A stretch of 26,321 nucleotides of DNA from a virus, in IMG/VR virus record IMGVR_UViG_3300034104_000085, positions 1 to 26,321 of that record; one strand, given 5' to 3'. Both the position numbers and the translations under genes were made by a program. The notes under the pieces were generated by a model that had not been told where the DNA came from, searched no databases, and was given only the letters and a program-made list of their open reading frames with translations. Of the stretch, positions 7,530 through 14,965 are shown piece after piece; the first letter of the stretch is position 1, and each line of letters begins with the position of its first letter.

Positions 7530-9730
7530 TGGGGCATTCCTTGTGGTGGCATGGGTTCCATTTCTGGTTGCGGAGGCATCATCTCCATAGGCATGGACTC
7601 TTCACGCATTTCAGGCATCTGGTTCATCATGCTCTGTGATTCCATCGCCGCAGCAACTACGCCCATAGCAATGTCTTGAATCTGTTGCTCAGTCATGCCA
7701 GCTTGCACCGCAGCAATCCGCTTGGTTTCAGCTTCATACAGCTTGACTTGAGCTTCAAAGTCTTTGCGCTCCATGTCTTGCATCTCAATTGATTTGCCGA
7801 CATTTTGGATCATCTGGTGCATCTGTTCCATCTCAGCACCCATCGCTTGCATCTGCTGTTCGGCCATTTGCAGCTCTGGTGACTTGTCACCGTCTTCCAT
7901 GAGCTTGGGATCAATGGTCTTGGCAAACCGCTTGGCCATCTCTTGAGCGCCTGGCCAGTCCATGTTCTTGACGAACAAGTCGCCAGCCACAGCCCACAGG
8001 CTTGGGTTGCCTTGCAGCAACTGGGCCATAGCTTCCAAGGCTTCTTGACGCTTGGTCGCGTAGCCTGGGCCGGTGGCCACCACCACGTCGTACTTGCCGA
8101 CGTTGGGGTTGTAGATCTTGTCGATCACGATGTCAGGATTGTTTGCATCAGTAATCTTCTTGACCGGCTCTTGCTGAGACGGGTCAATCTTGACCATCTT
8201 GGTTTCGCCGTCCACGCCAATGATGCGAGCCACGCGCTGGGTGTCGTAAATCTTGGGGATCAAGTCCACGAGCTGGCGCACGATGTGACGCACACCACGG
8301 GCCAAGTTGTCGCCATAGTGGTAAGTACCTACATCGCCTTCACGCTGACGCGCAAGAATCGCTTTTCCTGAGCGTTCGTTGCTTCCCATGCCCAAAGATG
8401 CGTTGTATTGGCCAGTAGACGCCTTGATGTCTTCAGATGCGCCCGCTTTGGCCTGCAACAGGCCGCTGGAGGCCATTGGTGGCTGTGCCCGCTGGGGTAG
8501 TGGCAACATACCGCCTGCACCGTCTGTGACGTCTGGATTGACCTCCAGATAGGGCCAATTGTTGGTGTTGGCGGTCTTCCACTGGTTTTCGTAGCCTTCG
8601 AACTGGCCACCGTAGCCAATGAATGGCGCTTTGGGGGCCAAGGCCAGCATCTCTGCCTCTTGGCTCACCCAGTAGTTGTACATACGCTGGGCGTCCTTGG
8701 CGTTACGCACAAGGCCCGACACGTACAACCGGCCATCGACTTCAAACTCATTGCCGACGATGCGGACTACTGGGATGTATTTCCCCGCCCAATCACGTTC
8801 TTCAAGAATTTCATAGCCGTTGATCTTGCAGTATTTAATCTTGACACGATCCGATTCACGAGTTCTTTTAGGCTTGCCATAAATTGCTTTCAGTTGTTTG
8901 TCTTCTGGGGTGCCTTCAAAGGCGGTCACGTTCCCAGGGTACAAGTTAAGCGTTGCTCTGTCGTAGTCCAGATAGTAGTAGTCAGCAACGCGGATGGTGT
9001 CTTCAGTGAGCCATTGGCTCAGATTTTGGTCGCCCACACCCAGCGTTTGCAAGGTGGTAATAGGCGCAGAGTCGGGGTACATCCGCTCATAGTCGTCGCG
9101 GCTGATGTCTTCGGTGACAAAGCACCACTTGGCATCTGCGCCGGTCGGGTCTTGAATGGTTGGATCCATGTAGACCGAGAAGCTGTTACGCACACGGCCA
9201 ATCTTGATGTCTTGGTCGAATGTGTTTTCGTCGCAGTACTCGGTCAGGATGCGGATGTAACCTTCGCCGTAGGAGACTTGGTTTTCGCAGGCCGTGTCGT
9301 AAGCGACATCTGCGTCGGAGATGTATTCGATGTGTCTGACCATTCCATTGAAGATTTCTGCAACTTCAACATCTGCGTGGTCGTCGGCTGGAATAACTTT
9401 GCCACTTGGGCGGTTTTGCCTTTGGTCATTGGTCACCTGCCTTACGTGCTGGGGCAACTTGTTAACCGTCAAGCACGGTCTGGCGTTGATCGTCTGGCCC
9501 TGCACAGCGCCACGGGTGGCCAACACGTCCGCTGGCCACTGCCAGTGGTTGTCGGGCGAGCCAGCGTAGAACTTCAGGTCGTCGATCTCATCTTCACGAC
9601 TCTCAGACAAAGCAGCAATGGCCATGTCCAAACGCGAGCGAGCAGTCGCCAAGACACTAGATGTTGTGTCCTTTTGCTTGCCACCGTTGGCCACAGCACC
9701 GGCTGCGGCGATGCCTGTGTAATCAGCCAT
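7526..9730 (-). CDS. Portal protein, P22 portal-like
   Basis: 734 residues, near P22 portal length (725). Typical features in order are the early DDLKFYAGSPDNHWQW, then RPCLTVNKLPQHVRQVTNDQ (a hallmark of this family), YGEGYIRILTEY, VYMDPTIQDPTGADAKWCF, the RDWAGKYIPVV crown/wing strand, VSGLVRNAKDAQRMYNYW and GMGSNERSGKAI. From about residue 610 a long Gln/Met/Glu coiled coil follows, comparable in place to the P22 portal barrel, and the last about 45 residues are Met/Pro-rich. It forms the dodecameric DNA gateway of the head. Its ATG shares a base with the stop codon of the preceding small gene. Confidence 0.92.
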   Translation of the reverse strand: MADYTGIAAAGAVANGGKQKDTTSSVLATARSRLDMAIAALSESREDEIDDLKFYAGSPDNHWQWPADVLATRGAVQGQTINARPCLTVNKLPQHVRQVTNDQRQNRPSGKVIPADDHADVEVAEIFNGMVRHIEYISDADVAYDTACENQVSYGEGYIRILTEYCDENTFDQDIKIGRVRNSFSVYMDPTIQDPTGADAKWCFVTEDISRDDYERMYPDSAPITTLQTLGVGDQNLSQWLTEDTIRVADYYYLDYDRATLNLYPGNVTAFEGTPEDKQLKAIYGKPKRTRESDRVKIKYCKINGYEILEERDWAGKYIPVVRIVGNEFEVDGRLYVSGLVRNAKDAQRMYNYWVSQEAEMLALAPKAPFIGYGGQFEGYENQWKTANTNNWPYLEVNPDVTDGAGGMLPLPQRAQPPMASSGLLQAKAGASEDIKASTGQYNASLGMGSNERSGKAILARQREGDVGTYHYGDNLARGVRHIVRQLVDLIPKIYDTQRVARIIGVDGETKMVKIDPSQQEPVKKITDANNPDIVIDKIYNPNVGKYDVVVATGPGYATKRQEALEAMAQLLQGNPSLWAVAGDLFVKNMDWPGAQEMAKRFAKTIDPKLMEDGDKSPELQMAEQQMQAMGAEMEQMHQMIQNVGKSIEMQDMERKDFEAQVKLYEAETKRIAAVQAGMTEQQIQDIAMGVVAAAMESQSMMNQMPEMREESMPMEMMPPQPEMEPMPPQGMPQ

Positions 9731-9867
9731 TATTTTTTCTTCTTTTCTGCTTCGCGCTTAACGCTGTAAGCAATTGCGACCGCTTGCTTGACTGGCTTGC
9801 CAGCAGCAACTTCGGCCTTAATGTTCTTGCGGAATGCTTCGGGTGTTTTGGATTTAACGAGTGGCAT
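9730..9867 (-). CDS. Tiny lysine-rich protein upstream of the portal
   Basis: 45 residues: MPLVKSKTPEAFRKNIKAEV, then a Gly-Lys-Pro turn and QAVAIAYSVKREAEKKKK. An ATG further upstream is possible, but this start follows the neighbouring stop codon by one base and fits the MPLVKSK opening I recall from similar short phage proteins near packaging genes. Very basic (about a quarter Lys/Arg), with one helix and a Lys tail. Possibly a virion-packaged DNA-binding peptide; function unknown. Confidence 0.75.
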   Translation of the reverse strand: MPLVKSKTPEAFRKNIKAEVAAGKPVKQAVAIAYSVKREAEKKKK

Positions 9868-9868
9868 G

Positions 9869-10021
9869 TTATTTCTTCTTCGCTGTTTTAGCAGACTCTT
9901 TGAAATCTTTGGCCGTTGGCGCATTCTTGCTGCCAGGCTTGTTCATCTTCTCGCCAGAGCCAGCTTTGATACGCGCTTGCTTGGCATGGATGTTTGCGTA
10001 AAGTCCAGGTTTAGTCGCCAT
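9869..10021 (-). CDS. Tiny basic protein between terminase and portal
   Basis: 50 residues reading MATKPGLYANIHAKQARIKA, then GSGEKMNKPGSKNAPTAKDF and a Lys-rich end. It fills the gap between its neighbours exactly: two bases after the upstream stop codon and one base before the downstream ATG. The GLYANIHAKQARIKAGSGEKM core is a pattern I recall from short phage proteins of unknown function. Strongly basic and probably unstructured at both ends. Confidence rests on the tight packing and codon-like composition. Confidence 0.75.
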   Translation of the reverse strand: MATKPGLYANIHAKQARIKAGSGEKMNKPGSKNAPTAKDFKESAKTAKKK

Positions 10022-10023
10022 GA

Positions 10024-10278
10024 TCAGCACTTCCATCGTTTAAGAGCCGCTTTGGCGCGTTCGCCATCTTTGGCGTTCGCAGCTACTGCGCCCATTCTTG
10101 CACAAAACGAAGCCTTGCGGCCCTTATCTGCTTCAGTCTTAGGATTGGGTGCTGGCGCTTTGAGGTTAGAACCCGTGGCAGCGTTGTACTTCTCGCGCCC
10201 TTTGGCGGTCAGCCCTGCGCCTTTGCTTACCGGCAGTTTCTCGCCGCGGCCAACTGATAGAGACACGTTTTTCTTCAT
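10024..10278 (-). CDS. Small basic protein (DUF6321-like) coupled to the large terminase
   Basis: 84 residues from MKKNVSLSVGRGEKLPVSKG. The start is the ATG that overlaps the terminase stop codon (ATGA); a start four codons earlier is less likely. It contains GLTAKGREKYNAATGSNLKA and RKASFCARMGAV, a pattern I associate with a small phage family of unknown function (DUF6321-like, moderate recall). Basic, with two cysteines near the C-terminus. First of three consecutive tiny basic genes between terminase and portal; a virion or packaging accessory role is inferred. Confidence 0.75.
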   Translation of the reverse strand: MKKNVSLSVGRGEKLPVSKGAGLTAKGREKYNAATGSNLKAPAPNPKTEADKGRKASFCARMGAVAANAKDGERAKAALKRWKC

Positions 10279-11798
10279 GCGCCCATCCATCCTGTAGAGA
10301 CTGCGCTTTGAGAAGAAGATCGCCTTATTGTAGGCTCTTTATATTCTCTGTGCGCCACGGGGAAAGCAAACGTAACTGCAAGCGCATCAGCCGCATCAGG
10401 AGAAGCTAAACCTCTTGCTCGCATCTCTTTCTTGCCTTCCAAAAATATAGTTCCTGAAGAATTTGGTTTCTTCGTTGGACCCGTAAAATCAGCCTTCAAT
10501 TGCCGATCTGACGGGATACTAGCAGATTTCAGCCAATTACGCATCTCATTCCACATCTCTGCTCGCTTATTTCCAAATGCCTGCGAGTGCTTGGCCTTGC
10601 CTCCAAAGTTCACACCTCGGACCTTGTACCTCTGCTCAGTCAACCGGTCTAGTATCCCATACCCCAAACCACCCTCATCAATCACAGTCAAGGTTGGTTT
10701 GTATTCCTCAATGGCGTCAATCACTCTGCCCACAATTTCCATCGTATCTTCGCCCTTATAGCGCTTGATGGCCACAATGTCTCTACCCTGCCTCACCACA
10801 ATCACGGTCGAATCTGCCCCACCTCGAGCTGGGTCAACTCCAAGGATGATTGGCGCCGTCAAATCCTTGTACCTTGGCCTCTTCATCGCATCATCCACGA
10901 TCACAGGGCTAATAAACTGGTCTTCGCCAGCTGAAGGAAACTCGCCATAGACCTCAACCTTGGCTTGGCTGCTGTCCTCGCCATATTCAGCAATGATCTG
11001 CTCATAAATCGACTTGTCGGTGTCTTCCACTGTCCTGGCATCCACAATTTTGGACGTCCAAAAGTCCCGTTTGGCGTGAAAACACTCAAAAAAGTATCCC
11101 TCATTGCGCCGTGGGTTGGAAAATGCAAACCAGTACCGGTCCGGCGTGTTCTCAGTAAAGAATCCGGCTCCTACCTCCCAAATCGGGTTGGGGATACCGC
11201 TGGACTCATCAAAAATCAACATCATCCCGTCTTGATTGTGCACACCAGCGTAAGAATCGGGGTTTTCTGCGCTCCACAGCTTGCCCTCGCAAGCCCAATA
11301 ACGGGTGCCTTTTCGCAAATCTCGCTCCACCAGCTCAGTCAACCACTGCGCCGGCACCAGTTTGGTAGCCGAAATCTCCCACCAGTGCGAATTGATGAGC
11401 ATTGCAGCCCATTTGGTCAACTCGGCCCAAGTCACTGAGCGCAGCTGGTTCTCACTGTTGGCACTAACAACAACTGAACCACCAATGCGGGTGGTGAGCA
11501 TCCACAAAATCAACCAGCTAACTAGGGCTGACTTGCCAATACCTCGGCCAGAAGACACCGCCATGCGGATGGTGTCATAGTCAACCAAACCCTTTTGCTT
11601 CTTGATGTGCTGAGTAATGTCTCTGAGCACCTCCCTCTGCCATTTGCGTGGGCCGGTGAACTTCTCCAGCGGCGTATTCTTCTGGCCCCAAGGAAAAGCA
11701 AAAAGCACAAAAGCCTCCGGATCATCAGCAATGGCCGGTGACCATAGCTCCACCATCAGCTTTTGTTCTTCTTCGGATTTGTATATCGTGGTTTGCAT
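10275..11798 (-). CDS. terL: Terminase large subunit
   Basis: 507 residues. The N-terminal ATPase has Walker A GRGIGKS (84-90) and Walker B LIFDE (194-198). The C-terminal RNase H-like nuclease has its first acidic residue in LGVDPARGG (D322), a second acidic motif VIDEGGLGY (D374/E375) and a third SPDAADAL (D468/D471). This is the motor that translocates DNA through the portal and cuts concatemers. The ATG has no convincing ribosome site; an ATG at residue 15 is an alternative. Its 5' end abuts the oppositely directed promoter at 11793-11820, so the two transcription units could interfere. It is separated from the small subunit by the 540-residue gene. Confidence 0.95.
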   Translation of the reverse strand: MQTTIYKSEEEQKLMVELWSPAIADDPEAFVLFAFPWGQKNTPLEKFTGPRKWQREVLRDITQHIKKQKGLVDYDTIRMAVSSGRGIGKSALVSWLILWMLTTRIGGSVVVSANSENQLRSVTWAELTKWAAMLINSHWWEISATKLVPAQWLTELVERDLRKGTRYWACEGKLWSAENPDSYAGVHNQDGMMLIFDESSGIPNPIWEVGAGFFTENTPDRYWFAFSNPRRNEGYFFECFHAKRDFWTSKIVDARTVEDTDKSIYEQIIAEYGEDSSQAKVEVYGEFPSAGEDQFISPVIVDDAMKRPRYKDLTAPIILGVDPARGGADSTVIVVRQGRDIVAIKRYKGEDTMEIVGRVIDAIEEYKPTLTVIDEGGLGYGILDRLTEQRYKVRGVNFGGKAKHSQAFGNKRAEMWNEMRNWLKSASIPSDRQLKADFTGPTKKPNSSGTIFLEGKKEMRARGLASPDAADALAVTFAFPVAHREYKEPTIRRSSSQSAVSTGWMGA

Positions 11799-11820
11799 TT
11801 ATCTAGCTATCTGATAGAAT
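11793..11820 (+). promoter_or_regulatory. Sigma70-type promoter with extended -10 for the counter-oriented gene
   Basis: TTGCAT (11793-11798), a 16-base spacer and TAGAAT (11815-11820), preceded by TG one base upstream (TGA-TAGAAT, extended -10). Transcription would begin around 11827 and reach a GGAGG site at 11829-11833 and the ATG at 11840, giving a very short leader. It faces against the structural operon and overlaps the terminase start codon. Confidence 0.6.
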
Positions 11821-11839
11821 GTTGCTTTGGAGGCCAACA

Positions 11840-12028
11840 ATGAAAAAAGTAGTTGCATACTGTGGTTTTAATTTTTCCAACAATTCTGCTTATTTGCGGA
11901 TGCCAGAAGCGTTTTGGTGTCAACCAGATAAACAGCGCCTTGAAATCGTAAACCAATTGATCGAAGAATTGACCAAAGAAAAAGACCATCTTGAGTCGAT
12001 CAATCAACTTGATACCCAAGGTATCTAG
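11840..12028 (+). CDS. Counter-oriented small gene, moron-like, unknown function
   Basis: 62 residues, MKKVVAYCGFNFSNNSAYLR and onward. The C-terminal half is a charged helix with IVNQLIEELTKEKDHLESIN. No TM or signal. It is the only plus-strand gene in the structural region. A strong GGAGG ribosome site six bases before the ATG and a good promoter directly upstream support it. Its last 29 bases overlap the 3' end of the convergent 540-residue gene. A single promoter-gene unit inserted between late genes is the layout of a phage moron, a class that often affects the host or excludes other phages; that function is inference. An opposing frame over the same bases has no start signals and was rejected. 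Confidence 0.7.
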   Translation: MKKVVAYCGFNFSNNSAYLRMPEAFWCQPDKQRLEIVNQLIEELTKEKDHLESINQLDTQGI

Positions 12029-13622
12029 CAATATTGTCAATTGCTTCTTGATCTAATTTTTCCCCAGTATGGCTTTTAAGCAATGATGTGCGGATGTTGC
12101 TCAATGTCTTACCCTGCGCTTGGCGCTCTTTAAACAACTTAGGCATCATTAAATAATCCGGCACACCAACCACCTGTCCTTGTGCATTTTGTAACGATCC
12201 CATAACTTGCGCTTTAAGGCCGGCATTGTATGAACCATGTTGAAAGTTTGGTGTGACCATTTGAGTTTTGGGCTGTACGCTTAACAGCGTATGCGCCATG
12301 CCAGTCTCTGCACCTGGCTCGCTCATCACGTTATAAACATCTTGCCACCGCGGGAATCCTTGCTTTTCCATTGCATAAGTTGATCCAACTTCGCCAATTG
12401 CTTTTCGAATATTGCCAGCGGTGTAATCCTCAGTGCCGTTGGCCATAATGTCCCGAATATTGGGACTATCCAAGCCAGGGAATTTTTTATATGGGTATGT
12501 AATTTCTCCAGTAACTGGATTTTTTACTTTTGTATTTCTAACCGCATCTCTGTAAGAAGTGAGCGCCTCTCTAGATGGCTTTAAATAATTTAAAGACCCA
12601 ACATATGCTTCAGCCACATGATGCGAAAAATTCAAACCAGTTGGCGCAAGATTCATCTGCACACCTACGGTATCACCCAATTCGCTGTATGTATTTAAGT
12701 TGTTGATCTTTGATATTTGCGCCGTTTCATTAGAAGCACCGCCAACACCTTGCTGTAAATTTTCTTGAATGTACGGGTAACGCCTGCCGCCTTGACGCTG
12801 CACAAACGCTGGTGTCGCATCTCTCAAACCTTGCGTTAACGGTACACCAGCAAGCTGGGTTACATCACCACCAGTTGCAGACGTATCCCACAAAATCGGC
12901 ACTACATATTTATCTAACAATTGATTGGGATTGACTCCCATTTCTTGCGCCACATTCAATGATGGCTGCACAATGTCACCAGTGCCAAACAATCTAGCCT
13001 GCTCTCGCCGCATTACTTGGGGCGTATCCAATATTGATTTGTACTTTGTCAGCGCAGCCTTTTCCGCGGGAGTCAGCATCGCTTCAGTCTTGCCAGGGAA
13101 CAACGCTTCAACAGCTTTTAACTTGCCAACACGTTCGGCCATATTGGCTGTTGTACCCTGCGCCATACCCTGCAATATCTCAGCAGGCAAACCACCCTGC
13201 TCCATCATCTGAGGAATCACCCTCTCAGCATAACGCTCACCAGCTCTGCCTGCTTGCATCGCTGCTTGTCTTGCAGCTCTTGCCGCCTGAAGACTCGCCA
13301 TCGTTACAGGCTTTGCTGTAGGTGCTACCGCCATTGCAGCTTCTAACGCCTCTGGCCTCACCCGTGTTGTTCCACCCAAACCACCAGCGCCAGTTGTCAA
13401 TGGCTCACCATACGACAACCGGTCCAATGTCTGACTAATTGCAGGGACACTAAGAAATTGCGCCGCGCCTTGCATCTGCTGAGTTCTCTCAGGCGCATAA
13501 CTCTGCGCCAAAAAATCAGCCAATGCGCCCAGATACTCATTCCTTGGCACCGGACCAATAGACCCCTGATACGCCAACATATTCGCTGGGCGCTGCGTAA
13601 GTGCATTGTTGTAGGTCGGCAT
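12000..13622 (-). CDS. Large protein of unknown function between the terminase subunits
   Basis: 540 residues. The N-terminal part includes NEYLGALADFLAQSYAPE and a long Ala/Arg helix around residues 105-150. The central part has ARLFGTGDIVQPSLNVAQEM, and the later part has VAEAYVGSLNYLKPSREAL, YPYKKFPGLDSPNI and MEKQGFPRWQDVYNVMS, which look like a conserved globular domain. No TM, signal peptide or recognisable catalytic motif. In the late operon it could be a virion-internal protein delivered with DNA, or an enzyme of the large polyvalent-protein type; neither can be shown. No clear ribosome site precedes the ATG, and the leader is the A/T-rich stretch at 13625-13660. Confidence 0.85.
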   Translation of the reverse strand: MPTYNNALTQRPANMLAYQGSIGPVPRNEYLGALADFLAQSYAPERTQQMQGAAQFLSVPAISQTLDRLSYGEPLTTGAGGLGGTTRVRPEALEAAMAVAPTAKPVTMASLQAARAARQAAMQAGRAGERYAERVIPQMMEQGGLPAEILQGMAQGTTANMAERVGKLKAVEALFPGKTEAMLTPAEKAALTKYKSILDTPQVMRREQARLFGTGDIVQPSLNVAQEMGVNPNQLLDKYVVPILWDTSATGGDVTQLAGVPLTQGLRDATPAFVQRQGGRRYPYIQENLQQGVGGASNETAQISKINNLNTYSELGDTVGVQMNLAPTGLNFSHHVAEAYVGSLNYLKPSREALTSYRDAVRNTKVKNPVTGEITYPYKKFPGLDSPNIRDIMANGTEDYTAGNIRKAIGEVGSTYAMEKQGFPRWQDVYNVMSEPGAETGMAHTLLSVQPKTQMVTPNFQHGSYNAGLKAQVMGSLQNAQGQVVGVPDYLMMPKLFKERQAQGKTLSNIRTSLLKSHTGEKLDQEAIDNIARYLGYQVD

Positions 13623-13971
13623 GGGTCAAATATACATTAAAAAATAAAAAAAATTGTGTGCGATGCCACCCGTTCCGGTGCCCTTTCGCCGCGGCCCTAC
13701 CCCCCCGCCCGAAAAATTGGCAGGTGGGGCCATGGGCGCCGGCTGGACCTGACGGCCAATGACCCTAGTTATCCACAGGCCGAGGGCTAGATTCTGCGGC
13801 TTTTGTCCACAGATCCTGTCGGTTTGGGTTGGCCTTGGCCATTTGGTTTGTATAACCTGTGCACAACCCACTTTGTGGTTAACATAATAGTCATTGTGTA
13901 AAACCAACTATGTCAGCAATCTGTAAGACAGTATATAAATCAACAACTTACTCTCAAAAGATATGCACATA
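13623..13971. other. Non-coding region with DnaA-box cluster, candidate replication origin
   Basis: About 350 bases without a credible gene. It contains a perfect DnaA box TTATCCACA (13769-13777), TTGTCCACA (13803-13811), TTGTGCACA on the minus strand (13858-13866) and TTTTACACA on the minus strand (13895-13903), four sites in 135 bases. A/T-rich tracts at 13625-13660 and 13875-13970 could serve as an unwinding element. A seven-C tract and very GC-rich stretch lie at 13690-13745. Because it also borders the small terminase gene, a packaging site is a second possibility. Origin function is inferred from motifs only. Confidence 0.55.
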
Positions 13972-14484
13972 TTACTTTGGCTCTATATCTGTCACGTCAT
14001 CCGACTTGGCCATACCAATCTGAACGCGAGCCTGCGCCTGCTCGAGCGCTTGAATGACGCTGATCCGGTTATCGCTGACGCTGACATCGAGCCGGTCACC
14101 GTATGTCCTCGGCTTGAGTTTGCTGGCCACCCATTTGCGAGCATCGACCTGAAGGCGCTTCTGGTTCACCCAGGCGCTCATTGCAGTGCCTTCCAAGCCA
14201 TCTGGCGGCTCTGCATCAGCCAGCTCAACAATCTCCTCTGCCAGACGGTCTGCGCGGTCTTCTACGGCCTTTTCGTAGGCTTCCTTGTACTCTGGGTTGG
14301 TTCGGATCATCAGCTTGGCCAAACCATAGCTAGGCATTCCTTCCAAACGCAAAGCGCCAGACAAGCTTTTGCCGCCAGCAACTTCATCAATGATCCGCTG
14401 CCAGATCGGGTTTTCGATGGGGAACTCCACCGGCCTGCCCATGACTGCGCCGCTTTTCGTCGTTTTTTCTGCCAAAGTTTTCAT
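13972..14484 (-). CDS. terS: Terminase small subunit
   Basis: 170 residues from MKTLAEKTTKSGAVMGRPVE. It has an N-terminal helix-turn-helix-like region (WQRIIDEVAGGKSLSGALRL), PEYKEAYEKAVEDRADRLAE, and the family-typical RLQVDARKWVASKLKPRTYG. Small subunits of this kind recognise the packaging site and regulate the motor. The frame is open to an ATG at 14547, but the start at 14484 overlaps the stop codon of the 49-residue gene upstream (ATGA), which favours it. The non-coding DnaA-box region follows downstream. Confidence 0.85.
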   Translation of the reverse strand: MKTLAEKTTKSGAVMGRPVEFPIENPIWQRIIDEVAGGKSLSGALRLEGMPSYGLAKLMIRTNPEYKEAYEKAVEDRADRLAEEIVELADAEPPDGLEGTAMSAWVNQKRLQVDARKWVASKLKPRTYGDRLDVSVSDNRISVIQALEQAQARVQIGMAKSDDVTDIEPK

Positions 14485-14630
14485 GCCTGCCCCGTGCGCG
14501 CGCGCGTAATTGGAAAAATTGTCGCCGAGAATCGCCCACCCCGACATTCCCGCACATCCTGATTAGCCAAAAAATCGGGGTACTCACAACCTGCTTTCCC
14601 CCAAAGTAGCAACTGCATTGCCATTGTCAT
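14481..14630 (-). CDS. 49-residue gene coupled at both ends, unknown function
   Basis: Reads MTMAMQLLLWGKAGCEYPDF, then LANQDVRECRGGRFSATIFP and a short Arg/Thr tail. Its ATG overlaps the RusA stop codon (ATGA) and its own stop codon overlaps the small-terminase ATG (ATGA), a double coupling hard to explain unless it is translated. Two cysteines and a central basic patch are present, with no TM segment. No family recognised. The 3' part contains an alternating CG run. If the small terminase used the longer start, the two genes would overlap extensively. Confidence 0.6.
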   Translation of the reverse strand: MTMAMQLLLWGKAGCEYPDFLANQDVRECRGGRFSATIFPITRARTGQA

Positions 14631-14965
14631 GCTATCACCTCAATTTCAACCGCATAGACTTTGGGTCCATCTTTGCGCTGGTTGTACTGCCAATCCAAAT
14701 CTTTGTGGCCATCGTCAACGCCAAGCCAATCAGCCACTCCGTCCCGCACAGCTTTGAAGGCTGACTGAAGGTTGTCACCGTCTAGTGCCCTTGGTGCGAT
14801 TCTGGTGAGCACCAGTGTGCATGGTGGAGCTGGTGGTGCTGCAATAGACGCCAATGCGTTAAACGCTTTGGACCGGTGACTTTTAGCCAATTTTGCCTTC
14901 ACAGCCCAATGTAACCTTAAGTTTGCCACCGACACAATCTTAATCGGGACCCTAATTTCAATCAT
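14627..14965 (-). CDS. RusA-like Holliday junction endonuclease
   Basis: 112 residues, about the size of RusA (120). It carries the family core LDGDNLQSAFKAVRDGVADW (D62, D64, N65, K71, D75) followed by GVDDG (D84, D85), the acidic set that binds metal in RusA-fold resolvases. The N-terminal LRLHWAVKAKLAKSHR is likewise typical. It would resolve branched intermediates before packaging or during recombination. Its ATG directly follows the stop codon of the repeat-encoded frame upstream and its stop codon is shared with the next ATG, so it belongs to the primase-helicase-terminase operon. Confidence 0.88.
   Translation of the reverse strand: MIEIRVPIKIVSVANLRLHWAVKAKLAKSHRSKAFNALASIAAPPAPPCTLVLTRIAPRALDGDNLQSAFKAVRDGVADWLGVDDGHKDLDWQYNQRKDGPKVYAVEIEVIA

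Noticed and set aside
8660-9769. 369-codon open frame on the plus strand
   Set aside because: It lies wholly antisense to the portal gene, whose family match is clear. The long frame is a by-product of portal codon usage and has no ribosome site or protein-like motifs.
11807-12040. 77-codon minus-strand frame opposite the counter-oriented gene
   Set aside because: No start signals and overlap with the end of the 540-residue gene; the plus-strand frame has promoter and GGAGG support.
13626-13907. 93-codon minus-strand frame in the non-coding region
   Set aside because: It has no ribosome site, covers the DnaA boxes and the C7 tract, and reads as low-complexity Gly/Pro/Arg.
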